This document shows, in pieces, positions 57,090-64,000 of a stretch of 64,000 nt of DNA. Within the stretch, counting starts at the first letter, position 1. Each line of letters opens with the position of its first letter. The notes under the pieces are model-generated. The model had not been told where the DNA came from. It ran no database searches and saw only the letters and a program-made list of their open reading frames with translations. Source of the stretch: Alcaligenaceae bacterium (GTDB lineage: Bacteria > Pseudomonadota > Gammaproteobacteria > Burkholderiales > Burkholderiaceae_B); the NCBI GenBank assembly GCA_013416395.1, contig JACCEP010000015.1:1-64000 (forward strand). The letters are read 5' to 3'. The position numbers were made by a program, and so were the translations under genes.

Positions 57090-57776
57090 TTAAAGCTGTT
57101 CCGACGAGACAACGCCGACAGGCGTGAGGACAAAGGAGCGGCTGGCGATGCCGCGCACTTGAACGCGCTGCATGGCATCGAGCGAAACACGCTCCTCAGC
57201 CAGCCAGCGTACCACGTCTGCGTAAAGTCGGTGTTCAACCAGCAGAAGTCGGGCTGAAAGATCGTCAGGCGTGTCGTTTGCCTGCACCGGCACAATGCCT
57301 TGTGCAATGATGGGGCCGTGGTCGAGCACGGGGGTGACAAAATGCATGGTGCAGCCGTGCCACTGCACGCCTAGCGCCAAGGCCTGCTGATGGGTGTGCA
57401 GACCCGGAAATGACGGCAACAGCGAGGGATGAATGTTGATAAGCCGACCGTTGAAGCGCTCAACAAAGCCAGGCGTCAGCACACGCATAAACCCGGCGAG
57501 CAAGACATAATGTGGCTGGTATGCCTCTATGGCCTGTGCCAGCGCGGCATCGAAGGCTTCACGGTTGGCATATTCGCGGTGAGGCACCACCTCGGTGGCG
57601 ATGCCCTGCTCGCGGGCCCAGGCCAGACCCGCCGCGTCAGCCTTGTTGGCAATAACGGCACACACCTGAGCCGCCAGGCCTTGCTGGCGTACGGTTTCAA
57701 CTATGGTCTGCATGTTTGAGCCGCGCCCTGAAATCAGGATGACAAGGCGGCAGCCCGGGGTGTTTTGTGGGTGCAA
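57090..57776 (-). CDS. purN: Phosphoribosylglycinamide formyltransferase PurN
   Basis: A PurN enzyme with LVILISGRGSNMQTI at the start, AGFMRVLTPGFVERF, NIHPSLLPSFPGLHTHQQAL (catalytic Asn/His) and HFVTPVLDHGPIIAQ (catalytic Asp). It formylates GAR with 10-formyl-THF in purine synthesis. No ATG lies at the expected place; a TTG at 57776 with AGGA upstream fits the family length (228 residues), while an in-frame ATG at 57872 would add an atypical leader and overlap ribF. Divergent from ribF. Confidence 0.9.
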   Translation of the reverse strand: MHPQNTPGCRLVILISGRGSNMQTIVETVRQQGLAAQVCAVIANKADAAGLAWAREQGIATEVVPHREYANREAFDAALAQAIEAYQPHYVLLAGFMRVLTPGFVERFNGRLINIHPSLLPSFPGLHTHQQALALGVQWHGCTMHFVTPVLDHGPIIAQGIVPVQANDTPDDLSARLLLVEHRLYADVVRWLAEERVSLDAMQRVQVRGIASRSFVLTPVGVVSSEQL

Positions 57777-57823
57777 GAGGATAATTCCTGAGTAGATGAT
57801 CGCAAAATTGTAAACTCTCATCT

Positions 57824-58792
57824 GTGAAAAATAATCTGACCATTTACCGCAACCTTCCCCGCTTCGATACACAGCGCCCTAGCGCCGTGACAATCGGCAA
57901 CTTTGACGGCGTCCATCGCGGACATCAGTCTATCTTGCAGCGCGTGCACGACGAGGCCGTCAGGCGCGAACTCGCGCCTACGGTCATGACCTTTGAGCCG
58001 CACCCGCGGGCCTATTTTGCACACCGCGGCCAGCGTCCCGAACTTATCCCTACCCAGATCAGCAGCTTGCGCGGCAAAATTGAAGCGCTTGCGCGACACC
58101 GCATCAGCCAGGTAGTACTTGAACGCTTTAATCAAACCCTGGCTGACATGTCGCCCGAGGCGTTTATTGAAGAGCTGCTGGTAAAAGGCCTGGCTACGCG
58201 CTGGCTGCTGGTAGGTGAAGATTTTCGCTATGGCCACAAACGCAGCGGCGACATCGACATGCTGCGGCAGTATGGTCAACGCTTTGGATTCGAGGTAGAA
58301 ACCATTGCCGACGTCGCCGACGATATGGGTCGGCGCATTTCAAGCTCTGAACTGCGGGTGGCGCTTGCCGTGGGCAATCTTGAGCTTGCCCAACATCTGC
58401 TTGGTCACCGCTACTGTATTAGCGGGCATGTTATTCACGGGCAAAAGCTTGGACGTACGCTGGGCTTTCCTACGCTCAACCTTCGCGTTCCGCCGCGATG
58501 TGCGCTGCGGTCGGGCATATACGTGGTGCGTGCCCACGGGCTGGGCTCCGAGCCATTGCCCGGCGTCGCCAGCCTGGGGGTGCGACCCACTGTACAAGAT
58601 GGCGGGCGACTTATGCTTGAAACGCACTTGCTCGACTGCCAGGTAGAAGCTTACGGTAAACTCACACGTATTGAGTTCCTCGATTTTCTGCGGGACGAAG
58701 AAAAATTTCCCGACCTTCCCACAATGACGGCTGCCATCAACACCGATGCGCAGCGCGCTCGCGATTACTTTGCCGGCTCCCATGGACTATAG
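57824..58792 (+). CDS. ribF: Bifunctional riboflavin kinase / FAD synthetase RibF
   Basis: A 322-residue enzyme with a GTG start. The N-terminal FMN adenylyltransferase domain has [14 protein letters not shown] and later SSSELR; the C-terminal kinase domain has [14 protein letters not shown] and [18 protein letters not shown]. It makes FMN and FAD. The end overlaps ileS by 11 bp, the common ribF-ileS-lspA arrangement. Confidence 0.95.
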   Translation: MKNNLTIYRNLPRFDTQRPSAVTIGNFDGVHRGHQSILQRVHDEAVRRELAPTVMTFEPHPRAYFAHRGQRPELIPTQISSLRGKIEALARHRISQVVLERFNQTLADMSPEAFIEELLVKGLATRWLLVGEDFRYGHKRSGDIDMLRQYGQRFGFEVETIADVADDMGRRISSSELRVALAVGNLELAQHLLGHRYCISGHVIHGQKLGRTLGFPTLNLRVPPRCALRSGIYVVRAHGLGSEPLPGVASLGVRPTVQDGGRLMLETHLLDCQVEAYGKLTRIEFLDFLRDEEKFPDLPTMTAAINTDAQRARDYFAGSHGL

Positions 58793-61640
58793 AAACACCC
58801 TGAATTTGCCTGACACCCCGTTCCCCATGCGTGGGAATCTCGCCAAACGTGAACCCGGCTGGGTCGCAGAGTGGGAAGAAAAAAAGGTCTATGCGGCCAT
58901 TCGACAGGCCAGCGAGGGGCGCCCCAAGTTCATACTGCATGACGGCCCTCCTTATGCCAATGGCGATATCCATATCGGCCATGCCGTCAACAAGGTGCTG
59001 AAAGACATTATCGTCAAAAGTCGCAACATGGCTGGCTACAACGCCGTGTATGTGCCCGGCTGGGACTGCCACGGCATGCCCATCGAGATCCAGATCGAGA
59101 AAAAATACGGCAAACACCTGCCTGTGGCTGAAGTACAGGCCAAGGCGCGTGCCTATGCGCTTGAGCAAATCGACCGCCAGCGCGAAGACTTTAAACGGCT
59201 GGGGGTACTGGCCGACTGGGACAACCCTTACTTAACCATGAACTTCAGCAACGAAGCCAACGAGCTTCGTGCGCTGGCCCGCATCATGGAAAAAGGGTAT
59301 GTGTTTCGTGGGCTAAAGCCGGTTAACTGGTGCTTTGACTGTGGGTCGGCATTGGCCGAGGCTGAGGTTGAGTACGCCGACCGCAAAGACCCATCTATTC
59401 ATACCGCGTTTGGCTTTGGCGACAAAGACAAAATCGCGCAGGCCTTTGGCCTTGATGCGGTCGATGATGGCGCCGTCGTTATCTGGACCACCACGCCCTG
59501 GACCATACCGGCCAACCAGGCGCTCAACATGCACCCAGAGTTCGATTACGCTCTGGTCAGGCTAGATACGCCCCGCTCCACTGGGCCCATGCTTATTCTT
59601 GCGGCTGACCTGGTCGAAAGCTGCCTGCAGCAATGGGGTTTGTCAGGCCAAATCGTTGCCACAGCCAAAGGTGAGGCGCTGGCAGGGCTTGAATTTAAAC
59701 ACCCGCTATGGCAAGCGGACGAAGGCTATCGCCGCATGTCGCCGGTGTATCTGGGTGATTACGTTACGCTCGATACGGGTACTGGCGTAGTGCACTCGGC
59801 CCCTGCCTACGGTGTTGAAGACTTTGTGTCATGTAAAGCGCACGGTCTGGCCGACACGGACATCATCAACCCGGTAACGGGCAATGGTCGCTATGCCGAA
59901 AGCCTGCCGCTGTTTGGTGGCCTTAACATCTGGAAGGCCAACCCCCTCATCATCGAGGCGCTCAAACTGGCCGGCAGCCTGCTGCTTACCGAAGATGTTT
60001 CGCACAGCTATATGCATTGCTGGCGCCATAAAACACCCATTATCTATCGCGCCACCAGCCAGTGGTTTGCAGGTATGGACGTGATCCCAACGTCTGGCCG
60101 TTCACTGCGCGAAACCGCGCTTGAAGGCATTGAAAACACCACGTTTTACCCAGCCTGGGGCCGCGCCCGTCTGCATTCCATGATTGCCAACCGCCCAGAC
60201 TGGACGCTCTCCCGCCAGCGCCAATGGGGCGTACCCATGGCATTTTTCGTTCATAAGGAAACGGGCGAACTGCACCCGCGCACAGTTGAGCTGCTTGAAC
60301 AAGTGGCATTACGCGTCGAAAAACAAGGCATTGAAGCGTGGCAATCACTTGATCCGGCCGAACTGCTGGGTGAGGAAGCCGCTATGTATGAGAAAAACCG
60401 CGACACACTTGATGTGTGGTTTGACTCAGGCACCACGCACGCCCATGTGCTGGGCGGCAAAGACGGCGAGCTCAATGGCTCGCACGTCCACGACCTGGCA
60501 TGGCCAGCTGATTTGTACCTGGAAGGCTCAGACCAGCATCGAGGCTGGTTCCATTCTTCGCTGCTGACCAGTTGCATGATGTACGGTCGCCCGCCTTACA
60601 AAGCCTTGCTGACGCATGGGTTTGTAGTTGATGGCAAGGGCCGCAAGATGAGCAAGTCGGTAGGCAACGTCGTGGCGCCACAAAAGGTGTCGGACACGTT
60701 GGGCGCTGAAATTTTACGGCTCTGGGCCGCTGCCACAGATTACTCTGGCGAGCTGTCGATTTCAGACGAAATCCTGAAGCGAGTGGTTGAAGGCTACCGT
60801 CGTATTCGCAATACGCTTAAATTTCTGCTGGGTAATCTGGCCGACTTCGACGTAGAAAAAGACGCCGTCGCTGTCGAACACATGTTTGAGATAGACCGTT
60901 ATGCGCTGGCCATGACGGCCACCATGCAAGAAGAGCTACTTGAGCATTACAAACGCTATGAGTTTCACCCCGCTGTCGCTCGCCTGCAAATCTTCTGCTC
61001 TGAAGACTTGGGTGCGTTTTATCTTGATGTGCTCAAAGATCGCTTGTACACCGCCGGTGCCTCCAGTGTTGCCCGTCGCTCTGCCCAGACAGCCATCTAC
61101 CATGTCACACATGCACTGCTCAAGCTGATGGCGCCCATTCTGTCATTCACGGCAGAAGAGGCCTGGAAGGATCTGCACCCCAATCATGATGGCCTGCTCA
61201 CCATTTTTACCGAGCTGTATCATCAGATTCCGGAACAGGCCGACGCCGCACAGCTCAGTGAGAAATGGGCCAGATTGCGCGACATTCGTGCAGAAGCCAT
61301 GCGCAATATTGAGGCAGTGCGCAGTACGGGTGCCATTGGTTCGTCGCTGGATGCCGAAGTCGACATCTATGCCAGCGGCACAGACTACGCACTGCTGCAA
61401 AGCCTTGAAGATGATTTGCGCTTTGTATTGATTGTTTCGCGTGCCACCTTGCATGCCTCCGACGCGTCTGACGCAGCAGAAGAGCAACCACGCATTGAAG
61501 TGAGCGCCACTGAGGCACCCAAATGCGAGCGTTGCTGGCATCACCGCCACGATGTGGGTCGTGATCCTGAGCACCCCGCATTGTGTGGGCGCTGCGTAGA
61601 CAACCTGTTCGGCCAGGGCGAGATCCGCGCTTATGCCTGA
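58782..61640 (+). CDS. ileS: Isoleucyl-tRNA synthetase
   Basis: 952 residues from the ATG at 58782. Class I signature [18 protein letters not shown] (HIGH), KMSKS in [10 protein letters not shown], editing domain between them, and a C-terminal zinc motif CERCWHHRH ... [28 protein letters not shown] is the classic IleS start. It overlaps ribF upstream and the lspA start downstream by 8 bp. Confidence 0.97.
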   Translation: MDYRNTLNLPDTPFPMRGNLAKREPGWVAEWEEKKVYAAIRQASEGRPKFILHDGPPYANGDIHIGHAVNKVLKDIIVKSRNMAGYNAVYVPGWDCHGMPIEIQIEKKYGKHLPVAEVQAKARAYALEQIDRQREDFKRLGVLADWDNPYLTMNFSNEANELRALARIMEKGYVFRGLKPVNWCFDCGSALAEAEVEYADRKDPSIHTAFGFGDKDKIAQAFGLDAVDDGAVVIWTTTPWTIPANQALNMHPEFDYALVRLDTPRSTGPMLILAADLVESCLQQWGLSGQIVATAKGEALAGLEFKHPLWQADEGYRRMSPVYLGDYVTLDTGTGVVHSAPAYGVEDFVSCKAHGLADTDIINPVTGNGRYAESLPLFGGLNIWKANPLIIEALKLAGSLLLTEDVSHSYMHCWRHKTPIIYRATSQWFAGMDVIPTSGRSLRETALEGIENTTFYPAWGRARLHSMIANRPDWTLSRQRQWGVPMAFFVHKETGELHPRTVELLEQVALRVEKQGIEAWQSLDPAELLGEEAAMYEKNRDTLDVWFDSGTTHAHVLGGKDGELNGSHVHDLAWPADLYLEGSDQHRGWFHSSLLTSCMMYGRPPYKALLTHGFVVDGKGRKMSKSVGNVVAPQKVSDTLGAEILRLWAAATDYSGELSISDEILKRVVEGYRRIRNTLKFLLGNLADFDVEKDAVAVEHMFEIDRYALAMTATMQEELLEHYKRYEFHPAVARLQIFCSEDLGAFYLDVLKDRLYTAGASSVARRSAQTAIYHVTHALLKLMAPILSFTAEEAWKDLHPNHDGLLTIFTELYHQIPEQADAAQLSEKWARLRDIRAEAMRNIEAVRSTGAIGSSLDAEVDIYASGTDYALLQSLEDDLRFVLIVSRATLHASDASDAAEEQPRIEVSATEAPKCERCWHHRHDVGRDPEHPALCGRCVDNLFGQGEIRAYA

Positions 61641-62433
61641 CATCGGTAAACAGCGCCCGCTGCGCGACAGCACAGACAAGGCGGTCGATACGCCGCCTTC
61701 GCGGCCTGCATCAACTGCACACGGGACGGGCGCACCCGTGAGGTCTGGTCAACACGAGAGTACGGGTTCTGGCGAATCTGTAAAGGCAGCTCAGCACACG
61801 GGTACGAGTGCCGGTGCATCCGTGAAAAGCGGGCCGCGCGCGGGCACAGGTGCTGGTGCATCTGTAAGTGCTGCTCAGCACGAGGGTAAGGCGGGTATTT
61901 CGCCCGCTGCTCCTGAGGCAACCGGGGTTGTACCGCGTGGCACGAACCGCCTTTGGCGCTGGCTGGTGCTGGCCGCACTGATTGTGCTGCTCGATCAGGT
62001 TACCAAGATATGGTTTGATGGCAACCTGCAGTTTGGCGAACGCTGGCATATATTGCCTTTCTTTGACTTTACGTTGCTGTACAACACCGGTGCGGCGTTC
62101 AGCTTTCTGGCCGACGGCCATGGCTGGCAACGCTGGTTTTTTACGGCAATTGCCATTGGTGCAGTCGGCCTCATTCTGCATCTATTGCGACGCAGCGTGG
62201 GTGAGCCTCTGTTTTGCACGGCCCTGGCCTGCATACTGGGCGGTGCGGTGGGCAATGTTATTGATCGCATTCAGCACGGTCATGTTATTGATTTTTTGCT
62301 GTTTTATTGGAACACCTGGTTTTTTCCGGCGTTTAACATTGCGGACGTTTCCATCACCATAGGGGCTATTCTTCTGGTATTGGATGAGTTGCTCAGAATG
62401 CGCCGCCAGCGACGCAATCCCAGCAAAGGCTGA
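61633..62433 (+). CDS. lspA: Lipoprotein signal peptidase LspA with a long N-terminal extension
   Basis: 266 residues against the usual 160-170. Residues ~103-266 are a standard Lsp[48 protein letters not shown] and [20 protein letters not shown], with the two catalytic Asp residues in NVIDR and FNIAD and four membrane helices. The first ~100 residues are hydrophilic and repeat-like ([20 protein letters not shown]), rich in Gly, Ser, Thr, Ala and His. An internal start is possible: the extension may not be translated, since a start nearer the LspA domain is not excluded. The ATG at 61633 overlaps ileS. Confidence 0.92.
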   Translation: MPDIGKQRPLRDSTDKAVDTPPSRPASTAHGTGAPVRSGQHESTGSGESVKAAQHTGTSAGASVKSGPRAGTGAGASVSAAQHEGKAGISPAAPEATGVVPRGTNRLWRWLVLAALIVLLDQVTKIWFDGNLQFGERWHILPFFDFTLLYNTGAAFSFLADGHGWQRWFFTAIAIGAVGLILHLLRRSVGEPLFCTALACILGGAVGNVIDRIQHGHVIDFLLFYWNTWFFPAFNIADVSITIGAILLVLDELLRMRRQRRNPSKG

Positions 62434-62544
62434 GCGCAAGCCATCGGCGAAAAAATGGCGTGACAGCCAGAGTTTCGCCAGCCAACCCCATGTTTCCCGC
62501 ATGTCTATACATGCGTATGACTAACGACCGAGGTGCCTGAACCC

Positions 62545-63750
62545 ATGCTTGAATTAGCCAATAAACGCATCGTGCTGGGTATGACCGGCGGCATAGCCTG
62601 CTACAAACTGGCTGAATTTGTACGCCGCGCCCGCGACGAAGGCGCAACCATTGATGTGGTCATGACGGATGCGGCCACGCAATTTATAACGCCGGTTACC
62701 ATGCAGGCCCTTTCGGGTCGCCCTGTGTTCGTCAATGCCTGGGACAACCGCGTGCCCGACAATATGGCGCACATTCATTTGACGCGCGGCGCCGATGCCA
62801 TTCTTATTGCACCCGCCAGCACTGACTTTATGGCCAAGCTGGCCCACGGCAATGCTGACGACCTGCTGTCTACGCTGTGCGTCGCCAAAGGCAATTGCCC
62901 ATTGCTGGTCGCCCCCGCCATGAATCGTGAAATGTGGCTGCACCCGGCCACGCAGCGCAATGTACGCCAGCTGGCCGAGGACGGTGTTGTGGTTCTTGGG
63001 CCAGCCGAAGGCAGTCAGGCATGTGGCGAAGTCGGTAATGGCCGCATGATTGAATCGCACGAGCTTCTGACCGAGCTAATTGCATTCTTCCAGCCCAAGC
63101 AGCTGGCGGGGCAACGCGTACTGATCACAGCAGGCCCTACTTCTGAAAAAATCGACCCGGTGCGCATGATTACCAATCGGTCTTCCGGGAAAATGGGGTA
63201 TGCCATTGCCCGCGCGGCGCGCGAGGCCGGTGCTGACGTGGTGCTTATCTCAGGCCCTACCGCCCTGCCCCTTCCCTATGGCACCACGCGCATCAATGTT
63301 GAAAGTGCGGCGCAAATGCATGCTGCCGTCATGAATGAAGCCGCGAGCGCCGATGTGTTCATTTCTGTGGCTGCTGTTGCCGACTGGCGTGTTATTAACC
63401 CCAGCGATCAAAAACTGAAGAAAGACGCCAATAAACAGGCCCCCGAGCTTCAATTTGCTGCCAACCCCGATATTCTTGCCGATGTGGCCGCACTACGCCC
63501 AGGCCCGTGGTGTGTAGGGTTTGCTGCCGAAACTGAAAACCTGCATGAAAATGCCGATGCCAAGCGCAAACGCAAAGGCGTGCCATTGCTGGTCGGAAAC
63601 CTGGCGCAAGACGCCATGAATGCTGACGACACCGAGCTTGTACTGTTTGACGAAGGCGGCGCGCATGCGCTGGCACGACAGCCCAAGCTTCAGGCTGCAC
63701 GCGCACTGGTGCAAGCGATAGCCAAGCGATTGCCTCAGCGACACGCATAA
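62545..63750 (+). CDS. coaBC: Bifunctional phosphopantothenoylcysteine decarboxylase / synthetase CoaBC
   Basis: 401 residues from the ATG at 62545 (a GTG at 62533 is the alternative). The N-terminal CoaC flavoprotein half has GMTGGIACYKLAEFVRRA, HIHLTRGADAILIAPAS and APAMNREMW. The C-terminal CoaB half has VLITAGPTSEKIDPVR, NRSSGKMGYAIA and AAVADWRV. It makes 4'-phosphopantetheine for CoA. Alone on the + strand after lspA. Confidence 0.95.
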   Translation: MLELANKRIVLGMTGGIACYKLAEFVRRARDEGATIDVVMTDAATQFITPVTMQALSGRPVFVNAWDNRVPDNMAHIHLTRGADAILIAPASTDFMAKLAHGNADDLLSTLCVAKGNCPLLVAPAMNREMWLHPATQRNVRQLAEDGVVVLGPAEGSQACGEVGNGRMIESHELLTELIAFFQPKQLAGQRVLITAGPTSEKIDPVRMITNRSSGKMGYAIARAAREAGADVVLISGPTALPLPYGTTRINVESAAQMHAAVMNEAASADVFISVAAVADWRVINPSDQKLKKDANKQAPELQFAANPDILADVAALRPGPWCVGFAAETENLHENADAKRKRKGVPLLVGNLAQDAMNADDTELVLFDEGGAHALARQPKLQAARALVQAIAKRLPQRHA

Positions 63751-63800
63751 AGGGCATAGGCGCCATCTCGTGTTTACGCCGATTGCGCGCCCGCCCTTTG

Positions 63801-63972
63801 CATACATATAAAAACAGTGCCGGTTGTCATGTTCTGACGCCGGCATACGCATAAAAACAGCGCTGGCTGTCACGTTCTGACTTCGGCACACATGTACAAA
63901 CAGCGCCGGTCGTCTTGTTCTGACTTCAGCATACACATACAAACAGCGGCGGTTGTCATGTTCTGACGCCGG
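63801..63972 (+). repeat. Four tandem 43-bp repeats
   Basis: Units at 63801-63843, 63844-63886, 63887-63929 and 63930-63972 share a core ACAG-GC-GG--GTC--GTTCTGAC. The units differ from each other at several positions, and a partial fifth unit may begin at 63973. Located 50 bp after coaBC. There are no spacers, so it is not a CRISPR array. Units begin CATAC/CACAC and end CCGG/TCGG/TCAG. Confidence 0.85.
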
Positions 63973-64000
63973 CCTACACCTTCTGACCGATTGGAGATTA

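Noticed and set aside
61711-62181. 156-residue - strand frame over the lspA extension
   Set aside because: It is the complement of low-complexity repeat DNA and of the LspA domain; no motifs. It does leave some doubt about which strand of the extension is meaningful, noted under the LspA finding.
63801-63972. CRISPR array
   Set aside because: The repeats are contiguous with no spacers, units are imperfect, and no cas genes are present.

Overview
The window looks like chromosome of a betaproteobacterium of the Burkholderiales, most likely Alcaligenaceae (Bordetella / Pusillimonas / Advenella relatives). The basis is the mix of TRAP and betaine ABC transporters, an IscR-type isc operon, the tig-clpP-clpX-lon block, dapC-dapD-dapE-prmB, and ribF-ileS-lspA-coaBC. 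Assignments come from reading the translated sequence; no database search was run.

Layout. 1-1606 is a mobile-element scrapyard: the tail of one IS66 element on the + strand is butted into a second, truncated IS66 on the - strand. This is followed by the 3' end of a group II intron and a broken Rpn-family gene. 1696-5550 (-) is the end of a capsule cluster (LTA-synthase-like enzyme, SDR, KpsS). 5666-9249 (-) is a tandem MGS-domain protein and iscRSUA with two IscR sites. 9439-14884 holds a low-molecular-weight phosphatase, uvrB, an aromatic/aspartate aminotransferase and lexA with its SOS box. 14885-16638 is rich in repeats: a duplicated lexA tail and a duplicated 3' end of an Rpn-family gene. 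16862-22870 (-) is tig, clpP, clpX, lon, followed by a tRNA-Leu. 24055-33924 carries a PEP-mutase-family enzyme, a TRAP operon with its IclR regulator, a heptanucleotide minisatellite, and a proXVW-type betaine ABC operon. 33076-40137 is a second IclR-TRAP cluster with a CoA-transferase and two enoyl-CoA hydratases.

40558-46683 (+) is lysine/diaminopimelate synthesis (dapC, dapD, dapE), prmB and an ABC-F ATPase. 46684-51411 is a siderophore-uptake cassette (FhuF-like reductase, TonB-dependent receptor, RhtX-like MFS importer). It lies between two 75-bp direct copies of the 3' end of the ABC-F gene, so it looks inserted there. 51717-57776 (-) is uvrD, a fatty acid desaturase, an RsmB-like rRNA methyltransferase and purN. 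57824-63750 (+) is ribF, ileS, lspA and coaBC, and the window ends in four 43-bp tandem repeats.

The most notable signals are the flanked iron-uptake cassette, the recurrence of duplicated gene 3' ends (ABC-F, lexA, Rpn), near-identical palindromes in front of two divergent TRAP transcription units, the long repeat-like N-terminal extension of LspA, and the antisense group II intron in an Rpn gene cut by IS66. I did not find a clearly novel defence or enzymatic system.
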